From Leadbetterella sp040829825 (GTDB lineage Bacteria > Bacteroidota > Bacteroidia > Cytophagales > Spirosomataceae): a DNA stretch of 64,000 nt. Made by a program: the position numbers and the translations under genes. Below, piece after piece: positions 43,273 through 51,267 of the stretch (the stretch's first letter is position 1; every line of letters begins with the position of its first letter). The stretch lies in assembly GCF_040829825.1 (NCBI RefSeq), contig NZ_JBFOLH010000006.1; one strand, written 5' to 3'. The notes beneath the pieces were generated by a model that saw nothing but the letters and a program-made list of their open reading frames with translations, ran no database searches and was not told where the DNA came from.

Positions 43273-44643
43273 ATGGTGTTGGTTCTGTGGTTGGCCGGTA
43301 GCAATGCCGTAGCTTCCGGAAATCCTGTTTACCGGGTGAGAAGCATCCGGGTAGAAGGCAATAAGATCACCCGGACCGCCATTATTGAGCGAGAAGTGGT
43401 CTTTAAGAAAGGGGACGAGATTTTACAGGACCAGCTTGAGGAGAAGCTGGAGCTCACCCGCTCGAACATCATCAATACCCACCTTTTCCTGGAAGCCTCG
43501 GTAGGGTTTACGGCCGATTCGCTGGGCATGCTGGATGTAACCATCCGGGTAAAGGAACGCTGGTACTGGTCGGTTCTGCCTTTCCTGGTGCTGAGCGACC
43601 GCAGCTTTAACGAATGGTGGTATGAGCATGGCAGAGACCTCCGCCGGCTGACATACGGCGTGAACCTTACCCAGTACAACTTTACGGGGAACGCCGATAT
43701 TTTTTACGCGGGCGTGCACCTGGGCTTTGCGCCTTATTACCAGCTGGCCTATTCGCGGCCTTATATTGATAAGCAGAAACGGTTCGGCGTTTCGGGGCGT
43801 GTGTTTTATACCTCACGCCGGAACCTGGCTTACCGCACCTGGAACGATAAGCTTTCTTTTATCAGCTCTGACAGCATCAGCCTGCGGCGGTACGGGGCTT
43901 CTGCCGACTTCCGGTACCGGCAGGGGTACAATTATTTTCATACGTGGTTCCTGGGGGTTTCGAAAAATCACGTGGCCGATACGGTGGTACGGGCCAACCC
44001 GGAGTATTTCGGCGGAGGCAGAAACGATCAGCTCCTGGTGAATGCGGGCTATGAGTACCGGGCCGACTTCCGGGATGTACGGCAATACCCGCTGAAGGGT
44101 AGCTTCTTTGCCGCGGGTATCAGCCATTTTTTCGTACCCGGAGGAAAAGACCAGACCAACCTGCTGCTCACCTGGAACCGGTATATTCCTCTTGCTGAGA
44201 AGTGGTTCCTGGAGATAGGGTTACGGGGTAAAGCCTCACTGCCCCGCCGGCAGAGCTATTTTCTGGTGAGCGGACTGGGCTACGGCGGGAATATAGCCCG
44301 CGGGTATGAGCTCTACGTGATTGACGGCCAGTATTTTGCACTGAACCGCAATACCCTGAAAGTACGGGCTTTTGAACGGAAGTTTGACATGAGCCGCCTG
44401 ATCTGGAAAAAAGAATTTGCCATTATTCCCGTAAGCGTATATCCGAACGTATACCTGGATTACGCCTATGTGCGAAATTTTAATCCCGAAAGAAGCAATT
44501 CCAACCTGGGCAATACGCACCTGCCGGGGGGTGGAGTGGGCCTGGATATCGTTACTTTTTATAACATTAACCTCCGGACCTACTATTCGGTGAACCGGAT
44601 GGGGGAACGGAAATTGTTTTTCACCGTAGGACGGGAGTTCTGA
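43273..44643 (+). CDS. BamA/TamA-family outer-membrane protein (one POTRA plus barrel)
   Basis: The 456-residue protein has a signal peptide (MVLVLWLAGSNAVAS), one POTRA domain (residues ~22-102: YRVRSIRVEGNKITRTAIIE to MLDVTIRVKERW) and a C-terminal Omp85-type barrel ending in FFTVGREF, with a terminal Phe as in many barrel proteins. It is half the length of BamA, which has five POTRA domains and is encoded at 57906-60527. It probably works in outer-membrane protein or lipid assembly, like the smaller TamA/patatin-less Omp85 proteins. Single gene, followed by sppA. Confidence 0.85.
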   Translation: MVLVLWLAGSNAVASGNPVYRVRSIRVEGNKITRTAIIEREVVFKKGDEILQDQLEEKLELTRSNIINTHLFLEASVGFTADSLGMLDVTIRVKERWYWSVLPFLVLSDRSFNEWWYEHGRDLRRLTYGVNLTQYNFTGNADIFYAGVHLGFAPYYQLAYSRPYIDKQKRFGVSGRVFYTSRRNLAYRTWNDKLSFISSDSISLRRYGASADFRYRQGYNYFHTWFLGVSKNHVADTVVRANPEYFGGGRNDQLLVNAGYEYRADFRDVRQYPLKGSFFAAGISHFFVPGGKDQTNLLLTWNRYIPLAEKWFLEIGLRGKASLPRRQSYFLVSGLGYGGNIARGYELYVIDGQYFALNRNTLKVRAFERKFDMSRLIWKKEFAIIPVSVYPNVYLDYAYVRNFNPERSNSNLGNTHLPGGGVGLDIVTFYNINLRTYYSVNRMGERKLFFTVGREF

Positions 44644-44705
44644 CCATTCAGCCTGCTATTCTTCCGTTTGATTATTTAGGGGAATGATAAGCCGGGGTAA
44701 GATGT

Positions 44706-44713
44706 TATTTTTG
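44706..44713 (+). promoter_or_regulatory. Promoter -7 box (TATTTTTG) for sppA
   Basis: Perfect TAnnTTTG match 25 bases before the ATG at 44738. It lies inside the longer open frame that begins at 44684, showing that the shorter start is right. Confidence 0.6.
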
Positions 44714-44737
44714 CAAAAGAATTTAAATTGGATAATT

Positions 44738-46501
44738 ATGCTTCAGTTTTTTAAATATGTGCTGGCCACGATAGTGGGTCTTTTCCTGTTTGCCGTTTTA
44801 TCTTTTGTGGTCATGCTGGGCATCGGCTCCATGGTTTCCGGGGGAGATTCGGTGACCACGGTGAAGGAAAAATCAGTGCTGAAGCTGAATTTTGACAGCC
44901 GGTTTACGGAATTAGCGGTTCCGGGAGACACCTTTTCGGAAATATTCGGTAACCCGATTCAGAACATCGGCCTGAACGAGTTCAAGAGTGCCGTTGCCAA
45001 CGCAGCGCTCGATCCCAATATCAAAGGCATCAGCATCACCATGAACAACCCGCTCCTGGGCTTCGGGGAAATGGAGGAAGTAAGAACGGCGTTGAAAGAC
45101 TTCCGGAAAACGGGTAAATTTATTTATACCTACAGCGATTACCTGTCGGAGAAGGCCGTGCTGATAGCTGCCCTGGCCGACAGCTCCTTTATTCACCCGA
45201 TGGGTTCTGCCGAATTTAACGGCTTATCCAGCGAAGTGACCTTTGTGAAAGGAACATTGGATAAGCTGGGCATTGAACCCCTGGTGTTCCGGGTAGGCGA
45301 GTTTAAAAGTGCGGTAGAGCCTTATATCCGTACCGATATGAGCGCCGAAAGCCGCGAGCAGACCGGCAAATATACCGGCTCTGTGGCCCGTACCATTTAC
45401 AGCGCTTTTGCGGAAGACAAGAAAATGACGAAAGAAGAGGTGGATCGTATCCTGAACAAGGCCTCCATGCTTTCGGCCGATGAAAGCACTCAGAACAGGC
45501 TGGTATCGGCCAAAGCGTATGCCGATGAGTATGAAAGTGCCCTTCGCCGGAAACTGGGAATAAAAGAAAATGCCAAAATTGCATACGTGGGACTCGGAGC
45601 TTACGGTAAAGCAAAGAAATACGTAAAAGCCGGCAGTATTGAAAATAAGATAACGGTGATCGTATCAGAAGGCGAAATTGTGCAGGGAAAGAGCAGTGAC
45701 GGGATCATTGGCTCAGACGATTTCGTGAAGGAGATCCGCCGGGCACGCAATGACAAAAAAGTGAAAGCCGTTGTACTGAGGATCAACTCGCCGGGCGGTA
45801 GCGCCATGGCTTCTGACATCATGTGGCGTGAGATTCAGCTGACCCGGAAAGAAAAACCGGTGATTGCTTCTATGAGCGACCTGGCCGCCTCAGGCGGGTA
45901 TTATATGGCCATGGGATGCGATACCATCGTAGCGCACCCCGCTACCATTACAGGCTCGATAGGCATTTTCGGCCTGATGATGAACACCCAGAAGCTGATG
46001 AACGATAAGCTGGGAATTACTTTTGACGGGGTGAAGACCCATGAATTTGCCGATTCGCCTTCTACCACCCGCAGGATGTCGGATGCTGAAAAGCAAACTA
46101 TCCAGAATATGGTGAATGACGGCTACGAGACCTTTACTTCAAAAGCGGCCCGGGGAAGAAAAATGAGTATCGAGAAACTGAAGTCGATCGCCGGCGGGCG
46201 CGTATGGACAGGCGAACAGGCCAAAGAGCTGGGCCTGGTAGATGTGCTGGGCGGACTGGATGAAGCCATAGCCATTGCTGCCGGAAAAGTGAACCTCAAA
46301 GCAGGTGATTTCCAGGTAAAATATTACCCTTACCCCAAATCAGACCTGGACCGGCTGATGGAACGCCTCACCAAAAAAGAAGAAGATGCCCGTGTAGCGG
46401 CTTACCTGGGCGAGTATGCCCCTGTTTACCGGCAGCTGCTTTCACTGAAAAGTATGGATAAGATCCAGGCGAGAATGATGTTTATACCCGAGTTTAAATG
46501 A
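44738..46501 (+). CDS. sppA: Signal peptide peptidase SppA (67K type)
   Basis: The 587-residue protein has one N-terminal membrane anchor (residues ~8-30) and two tandem ClpP-like halves. The catalytic dyad of the long SppA type is visible: Lys190 in VGEFKSAVEPYIR and Ser385 in SDLAASGGYYM, plus the oxyanion-type RINSPGGSA. It cleaves leftover signal peptides in the membrane. The start at 44738 gives a proper anchor. A hairpin follows the stop. Confidence 0.95.
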   Translation: MLQFFKYVLATIVGLFLFAVLSFVVMLGIGSMVSGGDSVTTVKEKSVLKLNFDSRFTELAVPGDTFSEIFGNPIQNIGLNEFKSAVANAALDPNIKGISITMNNPLLGFGEMEEVRTALKDFRKTGKFIYTYSDYLSEKAVLIAALADSSFIHPMGSAEFNGLSSEVTFVKGTLDKLGIEPLVFRVGEFKSAVEPYIRTDMSAESREQTGKYTGSVARTIYSAFAEDKKMTKEEVDRILNKASMLSADESTQNRLVSAKAYADEYESALRRKLGIKENAKIAYVGLGAYGKAKKYVKAGSIENKITVIVSEGEIVQGKSSDGIIGSDDFVKEIRRARNDKKVKAVVLRINSPGGSAMASDIMWREIQLTRKEKPVIASMSDLAASGGYYMAMGCDTIVAHPATITGSIGIFGLMMNTQKLMNDKLGITFDGVKTHEFADSPSTTRRMSDAEKQTIQNMVNDGYETFTSKAARGRKMSIEKLKSIAGGRVWTGEQAKELGLVDVLGGLDEAIAIAAGKVNLKAGDFQVKYYPYPKSDLDRLMERLTKKEEDARVAAYLGEYAPVYRQLLSLKSMDKIQARMMFIPEFK

Positions 46502-46521
46502 CAGAAGCGGCCTGAAATGGT

Positions 46522-46566
46522 GTTTTCGTCAGGTTGTCTTCAGCAAATGGTCAGCCTGGCGAAAAC
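46522..46566. repeat. Hairpin after sppA
   Basis: Arms GTTTTCGTCAGG (46522-46533) and CCTGGCGAAAAC (46555-46566) pair at 11 of 12 positions with one G-T. There is no T-run after it, so it may only protect the sppA mRNA end or be a weak terminator. Confidence 0.45.
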
Positions 46567-46688
46567 TTAACTTTACGAAAGCGCAACTTTGCACAAGTAC
46601 CTCCATCACAGAAACCCTCCCTTTTAACCGTTCTTCATTTTCCCTGACCATTGATGTACTTTGTATTGCATAGTACCATGTGACCCAT

Positions 46689-46696
46689 TAATTTTG
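46689..46696 (+). promoter_or_regulatory. Promoter -7 box (TAATTTTG) for the first PspC gene
   Basis: Perfect TAnnTTTG match with TTG about 20 bases upstream (46666-46668 region), 23 bases before the ATG at 46719. Confidence 0.6.
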
Positions 46697-46718
46697 AAGC
46701 ATAAAACAAAAGCAAATT

Positions 46719-46928
46719 ATGAAAAAGCTATTTAGAATAAAAGGAGAAGGTTCGATGTTAGGGGGTGTATGTGCCGGTCTTGCCGAGTATTTCGATATTG
46801 ACGTGACCATCATCCGGTTATTGTTCGTAATTGCCCTGGTGACACCGGTTCCGGCATTTATTCCTTACCTGGTCATGTGGATCATCATGCCGGTGAAGAA
46901 TACGGCGGTTCACTCGCTTACGGTTTAA
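46719..46928 (+). CDS. PspC domain protein, copy 1
   Basis: A 69-residue PspC-domain peptide (PF04024): KKLFRIKGEGSMLGGVCAGL, AEYFDIDVTIIRLLFVIALV and a second hydrophobic segment ending YLVMWIIMPVK. It is a one-domain inner-membrane protein; in Proteobacteria PspC takes part in the phage-shock envelope response. A second copy lies at 49196-49387, 2.3 kb away. A long stem hairpin follows the stop. Confidence 0.9.
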   Translation: MKKLFRIKGEGSMLGGVCAGLAEYFDIDVTIIRLLFVIALVTPVPAFIPYLVMWIIMPVKNTAVHSLTV

Positions 46929-46939
46929 GAACCTGAGCA

Positions 46940-47010
46940 CCGATAACGCTTATTTAAGGGTTTTCGCAGATGATAGGGGCTGCGTTTACCGCTTAAATCA
47001 GCGTTATCGG
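46940..47010 (+). terminator. Long hairpin terminator after PspC copy 1
   Basis: Arms CCGATAACGCTTATTTAAG (46940-46958) and its complement at 46992-47010 match at 18 of 19 positions, with a 33-base loop, and are followed by CGTTTTTAAA. The 19-base arms are longer than usual for a terminator, and the sequence may be a dispersed repeat used as one. Confidence 0.65.
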
Positions 47011-47143
47011 CGTTTTTAAAGCATGCTGACTCAATCTGCCGCTTCATTTTGAACATCTGCGTCCTGTTTTTTGTTAATCTTTCAATATTACCTGTATATT
47101 ATCGTTTCTTTATTATTCTGTTATCCGGCAGATTTAGCTGAAA

Positions 47144-48193
47144 ATGAAAAAGATATTGCTTATTGTGTGCATCCCCCTGGCGACTTTCGCGAGGGTTCCT
47201 GATCACCTGGATGTAAAAACCCCTCCCAAAAGAATTATAAGAACCTGCTGCTCGTTTGGTGTAGACGTGAAGGTTTCTGTATTGTCGTTCCTGAAAGTAA
47301 CGGATATTACGTCGGTGGCCGATCTCGGCGATCATACTTTCCTGGGCAGCAAACAGGAGAAGAACGGTATTATTTATACCCGTAACGGTGGCTTTATCGA
47401 CATGGGCCACCTGAGAGATATAGCCGATTATACGGCCTACCTGTTCGGACTTATCCGGGAAAACCGTGAGCAGGGCCTTACCGACTTCCGGCTGGGCAAA
47501 GAGGGCGGGCTGAAGAAGCTTTCCGTGAAAATTCCGGAGAGCTTCACCGATGAAGATATAGCGCGGCTGGCCGGGAAAATTGCCTACGACCTTTCGGTAT
47601 GGCACGAAATTTCTACCTGGTACGGAGCTTCGTATATTCCCCTGGTTCCTGAAAGGTATTCCAGCTTTTCGGTAGAAGACGCCTATTCCAACCTGCTCGG
47701 GGTACACCTTAGTATAAAATCACTGCTCAGCGATAAGGATTATGAGAGCGAAATGACCCGCAATATCCGCGAAACACTGGAAGAGCTGGACGCGGTATCT
47801 ACGGTAGAAGAAACGCGCCAGGCCATGAACGACGTGAAAGATATCTGGTGGTCAGGTACGGCTAAATTGCCCAGCCGGAAAGTGCTGATCAAAAGACAGT
47901 TTGAAATCCTGGGGCGGGTTTCCCCGCTGGTGGTAGACAGCGACCTCAAAGGAGAAAGCCAATATGAGCTGCTGGTACCTGAAAAGGCCTCTGACGGCAA
48001 AGACTTTACGGAATATTATACACTGGAAATCAAGGCCGGTTTCAAGATCCCGGTAAAAAAAGTGTTTGGCGAGGGTTTCCGTGACCGGCTGATCACCCAG
48101 GACGATTTCCCGGCCCTTATCCAGTACGGGGAATATATCGCTACTTCACAAGAGCATCACGCCGCAATTCATTCGGCGTCAGCTGCCCGGTAA
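47144..48193 (+). CDS. DUF4056 family exported protein
   Basis: The 349-residue protein has a short signal peptide (KKILLIVCIPLATFARV) and matches DUF4056 by its RTCCSFGVDVKV start, IDMGHLRDIADYTAYL and DLSVWHEISTWYG motifs. The His-Glu pairs in GHLRD and WHEISTWYG could bind a metal, but no activity is known for the family. It is found in the envelope of Bacteroidota and Proteobacteria. Its last 25 bases overlap the convergent protease gene. Confidence 0.83.
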   Translation: MKKILLIVCIPLATFARVPDHLDVKTPPKRIIRTCCSFGVDVKVSVLSFLKVTDITSVADLGDHTFLGSKQEKNGIIYTRNGGFIDMGHLRDIADYTAYLFGLIRENREQGLTDFRLGKEGGLKKLSVKIPESFTDEDIARLAGKIAYDLSVWHEISTWYGASYIPLVPERYSSFSVEDAYSNLLGVHLSIKSLLSDKDYESEMTRNIRETLEELDAVSTVEETRQAMNDVKDIWWSGTAKLPSRKVLIKRQFEILGRVSPLVVDSDLKGESQYELLVPEKASDGKDFTEYYTLEIKAGFKIPVKKVFGEGFRDRLITQDDFPALIQYGEYIATSQEHHAAIHSASAAR

Positions 48194-48993
48194 CAGGTGA
48201 CGGCGTGCTGGTCAAGAAAGTTCAGCACGGCCTGAACATGCGCACACCAGCCCAGGTTGATGAACTGGTTTTCTTCTACGGTAACCCCGTTTTTCTGAAG
48301 GGTGGGCGAAAAGCCCAACGGCAGGTGCCGGGTCATAGACTGTATGCCCCATACGTGGCCGGCGGTATCAAAGACCGGGCCGCCGCTTTGCCCGCGTAAG
48401 CCCGGCGAGCTGGTTTCTATCCAGAGAATCTCGTTAGAGGCATCCGGCCCCGTGACTCCGCCTGAAATGATCCGGGTGACCATGCCTTCGTACGGGAACC
48501 GGGGAATAGGGAACAGGCCCGGGTCGTACCGGAAGATGTTTTCCGTGAACGTAGCCTGTATGTCATAAAACGGGAAACCCAGCTTACAGAGCGACCGGCC
48601 GGCCTTTACAGAACCCGGTGCGATAAACCGGGGGTACTCCCTGACAGAAGCCGGGTCAAAATTTTCAATTTTCCCGATAGCCAGGTCGTTTTCCGGAAGT
48701 ACAAAAAACTCGTGAACGCGATGGTGATCCGCACCGAACCACAGCGAATGGTTCAGGATCCATTTGGGGTTCAGCACGGTTGCTTCGCCCTGTATATATT
48801 CGTTGTATTCTTTCAGATGTGCCTGGTGAAGCGAGGTCTCTCCGATAATATGGGCAGCCGTCAGCATCCAACCTTCTTCATTGAGAATAATAAAGCTGCC
48901 CAGGCTGCTGCTGATGCTTCCGTCCTGGTATTTGTTGGAAATGATCAGCGGAAAAGTAAAAGCGGAGGCTTTTTCTATGGCTTTGACAAACAT
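48169..48993 (-). CDS. Trypsin-like serine protease, no visible signal peptide
   Basis: The 274-residue protein has the S1 catalytic triad in order: His48 (WMLTAAHIIGE), Asp103 (ENDLAIGKI) and Ser203 (GLRGQSGGPVFD). There is no clear signal peptide or PDZ domain, unlike DegP-type proteases, so it may work in the cytoplasm or be exported by another route. The stop overlaps the DUF4056 gene end by 25 bases. The neighbouring genes suggest an envelope-stress setting, as inference. Confidence 0.87.
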   Translation of the reverse strand: MFVKAIEKASAFTFPLIISNKYQDGSISSSLGSFIILNEEGWMLTAAHIIGETSLHQAHLKEYNEYIQGEATVLNPKWILNHSLWFGADHHRVHEFFVLPENDLAIGKIENFDPASVREYPRFIAPGSVKAGRSLCKLGFPFYDIQATFTENIFRYDPGLFPIPRFPYEGMVTRIISGGVTGPDASNEILWIETSSPGLRGQSGGPVFDTAGHVWGIQSMTRHLPLGFSPTLQKNGVTVEENQFINLGWCAHVQAVLNFLDQHAVTCYRAADAE

Positions 48994-49126
48994 ATATGGG
49001 AATTAGGATTGACAATATTGGGATTGACGATTTTTACAAATATATTGGGTTGCAGGCATGTATGGTGTGGGATTATCAAAATTTTAAATGTAAATTTGAG
49101 GTACAGGCAGTTAGTGAGCCGGGAAA

Positions 49127-49182
49127 AACTCATTACTCGGAACTCATTACTCGGAACTCACTACTCGGAACTCACTACTCGG
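49127..49182 (+). repeat. Tandem repeat, four 14-base units, just before PspC copy 2
   Basis: Four copies of AACTCAYTACTCGG (49127-49182) end 13 bases before the ATG of PspC copy 2. The core TACTCGGAACT also makes up a five-unit array just before the proB start at 63028, in the same orientation to the gene. Confidence 0.85.
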
Positions 49183-49195
49183 AACTAATATACAG

Positions 49196-49387
49196 ATGAA
49201 CAAGAAATTATTCAGAACCAAAGGACCCGAAGCCATGCTTCTGGGCGTGTGCGGAGGATTGGCCAAGTACCTGGACGCCGATCCTACCATTATCCGGATC
49301 GCGATGACGCTGCTGACCATATTCAGTTTCGGCGGGCTGATCCTGGCCTATTTTATAATGGCCATTATTATGCCGCAGGAAGCCTGA
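49196..49387 (+). CDS. PspC domain protein, copy 2
   Basis: A 63-residue PspC peptide: KKLFRTKGPEAMLLGVCGGL, AKYLDADPTIIRIAMTLLTI and a hydrophobic tail ending in IIMPQEA. It resembles copy 1 (46719-46928) in its first 50 residues but has its own spacing, so the two are old duplicates. No TAnnTTTG box is visible because a tandem-repeat array fills the upstream region. Confidence 0.9.
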   Translation: MNKKLFRTKGPEAMLLGVCGGLAKYLDADPTIIRIAMTLLTIFSFGGLILAYFIMAIIMPQEA

Positions 49388-49420
49388 ACCTGTATACCGG
49401 CAGGCATATTTCCGGATCGT

Positions 49421-50191
49421 CTAGAACAACGAGAAGCGCTTACCGGGGATATCGCAGTGTACAGTGTAGATCAGGTAGCTTAAAGTTACCGAAAGGTGAA
49501 AATACTTGTCGTTCTGCTGGGTGTTGGGATAAAAGAAGAAGTCGCTCTGCCGGGGATCGGTGATCAGGTTTTGGGTGGAATAGGCGTTCTGTCCCCGGGC
49601 GCCGTCAAGCCCGTCAAACATACTTCCGTTTCGTTTGTTGAGGAATACCCGGGTAGAAAACTCGGCTGTCAGGTTAATGCGGGGCGTAAGTATTTTTTTT
49701 ATGCCTATGCCAAAAGGCACGATGTCATTACCGCCCCTCTGGTTGGTGCGAACGGCCTTGTTGGCTCCTACCGCATACACCCTTTTCATATTTTTGCTTT
49801 TCCCGTAGCCACCGAACAGGTAGGGGGTCCAGTCGTGCTCATAGCGCCCGTCATGGGTACGGAAATTCAGAAAGTTGTATTCCACCTGCACGGCATAGTC
49901 GAGTACGGTATTCCGGAAAGAAAAATTACGTTCCCGCTGAAAGGGATCTCCCGAGCGGCTGTCGTCTCCTTTGATAAGGCCATACATCACATTGGCCCTG
50001 GCCGAGATAACCCGGTTAAAATTATACCGCAGCATAAGATTGCCGGCAGCACCGGGGTTCAGGGGGCGAAACCGGGGCTGCAGGTCACCCTTGTAAAAAG
50101 TAGGCCCTCCGCCACCGCCGAATTCCACTTTCTGGGCATAGGCAGCTACCGGTATAAACGCCAGGAAAAGTATGCCGTATACCGTTTTCAT
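49421..50191 (-). CDS. DUF6089 family outer-membrane barrel protein, copy 1
   Basis: The 256-residue protein has a Sec signal peptide (start at ATG 50191, MKTVYGILFLAFIP to about residue 20) and a beta-barrel with EFGGGGGPTFYKGDLQPRF near the start, the hallmark of DUF6089/PorG-like proteins. Members include parts of the type IX secretion apparatus; this one cannot be assigned to it. It overlaps the upstream DUF6089 copy by four bases (ATGA), so the pair is co-translated. Confidence 0.85.
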   Translation of the reverse strand: MKTVYGILFLAFIPVAAYAQKVEFGGGGGPTFYKGDLQPRFRPLNPGAAGNLMLRYNFNRVISARANVMYGLIKGDDSRSGDPFQRERNFSFRNTVLDYAVQVEYNFLNFRTHDGRYEHDWTPYLFGGYGKSKNMKRVYAVGANKAVRTNQRGGNDIVPFGIGIKKILTPRINLTAEFSTRVFLNKRNGSMFDGLDGARGQNAYSTQNLITDPRQSDFFFYPNTQQNDKYFHLSVTLSYLIYTVHCDIPGKRFSLF

Positions 50192-51201
50192 TGTGTTATA
50201 GGAGGACATTTGACCCGGCTGGTAATGATGTAGTTGAGGGTGATCTGGGTAACAATGTAGCCGTCTTTCAGCTTCCCTTCCGATGCCCGCTGGCCCGTTT
50301 TGGAAACTACTACAGGTGCATAGGCGGTAGGGGTTACACTGGGAGAATGCCCGCTTCCGAGGGCTTTCCTGAAATCTTCTACACGTGATTTCCCGGTAAG
50401 GGCATAATAATCTTCATCGGCCCGGTACGAGAATTCCCCGTTGGTATAAGGCCCGGTGCTCACATCATCCAGGAAGTCGCTGAAGGTAAACCGGAAGCTG
50501 CCCTCCAGTGAAAGTATCCAGTTCTGGTTGAGCTTGGTGGTGATGCCCAGCGCCAGCGGGAAAACGGGTACAATAGACGAATATACTTTGGTTTGCCCTT
50601 CATTCAGCTGGCTTCTCAGCGACTGCCAGGGCTGTACATATACTTTTCCGTTCGGGTCAAAGCGGATGTTCCCGTTGTTGTCCTGGATGCTGGCCCTTGC
50701 TTTCGGGTCATTGCTGGTAATGCCTATGCCGATACCCACGTAGGGGGTCCATTGCAGGGGAGAATTCCGGGTTTTCTTTTCCTCCATCGGGCGGAAATTG
50801 TAAAGGCCCATAACGGTGAATTCCATGAGGTCGTTCCGGAAATGAAGGTTACGGAGCCGCGCAGTGCGGACAGCCGGTTTGGAGTCGGCCAGGTTCCACC
50901 CGTAGGTAGCGTCATTGCCGAAAATGCGGGCATAGGTAATGGCGGCGCGGGCAGAAACCCTCGGGTTAAAATGAATCTGGTAGTTGAGGGTCCCGTTCCA
51001 GCGAACGTTGGAGTAGAGGCCGTAATAAAATGACCGGTAAGGCGAAAGATCTCCGTAATAATGGGTAGAACCACCGCCTATGCCTACGGTAGAGTAACTA
51101 TCCTTACTTTTTTTAAACAGATCACTTAATTGTCCGAAAGCAAAATGAGCAGGTAGGAAAGCGATAGCTATTGTAATAAAGTAAATTTTATTCTTTAGCA
51201 T
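50188..51201 (-). CDS. DUF6089 family outer-membrane barrel protein, copy 2
   Basis: The 337-residue protein has a signal peptide (KNKIYFITIAIAFLPAHFAF) and a barrel with VGIGGGSTHYYGDLSPYRSF, matching the family motif of the neighbouring copy. It is longer, with extra loops at residues ~150-220. It is the upstream gene of the coupled pair. A terminator for the nadK operon lies 17-56 bases before it, so it has its own promoter, which I could not pin down. Confidence 0.85.
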   Translation of the reverse strand: MLKNKIYFITIAIAFLPAHFAFGQLSDLFKKSKDSYSTVGIGGGSTHYYGDLSPYRSFYYGLYSNVRWNGTLNYQIHFNPRVSARAAITYARIFGNDATYGWNLADSKPAVRTARLRNLHFRNDLMEFTVMGLYNFRPMEEKKTRNSPLQWTPYVGIGIGITSNDPKARASIQDNNGNIRFDPNGKVYVQPWQSLRSQLNEGQTKVYSSIVPVFPLALGITTKLNQNWILSLEGSFRFTFSDFLDDVSTGPYTNGEFSYRADEDYYALTGKSRVEDFRKALGSGHSPSVTPTAYAPVVVSKTGQRASEGKLKDGYIVTQITLNYIITSRVKCPPITQ

Positions 51202-51217
51202 TTTTCAGTCATTGATT

Positions 51218-51257
51218 AAAAAGCCTCTTCCTGTTTAAACGAGACGGAAGTGCTTTT
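51218..51257 (-). terminator. Terminator of the CBS-nadK operon
   Basis: On the minus strand AAAAGCACTTCC (51246-51257) pairs with GGAAGAGGCTTTT (51219-51231) apart from one bulge, followed by a T-run. It starts 11 bases after the nadK stop. Confidence 0.75.
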
Positions 51258-51267
51258 ATTGATTTTA

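Noticed and set aside
49127..49182. CRISPR array
   Set aside because: The 14-base and 15-base units are head to tail with no spacers, and no cas genes are present.
48996..49199. 67-codon plus-strand frame before PspC copy 2
   Set aside because: Its C-terminal third is the tandem repeat read as codons (repeated THYSEL), and it overlaps the PspC start; no sign of a real protein.
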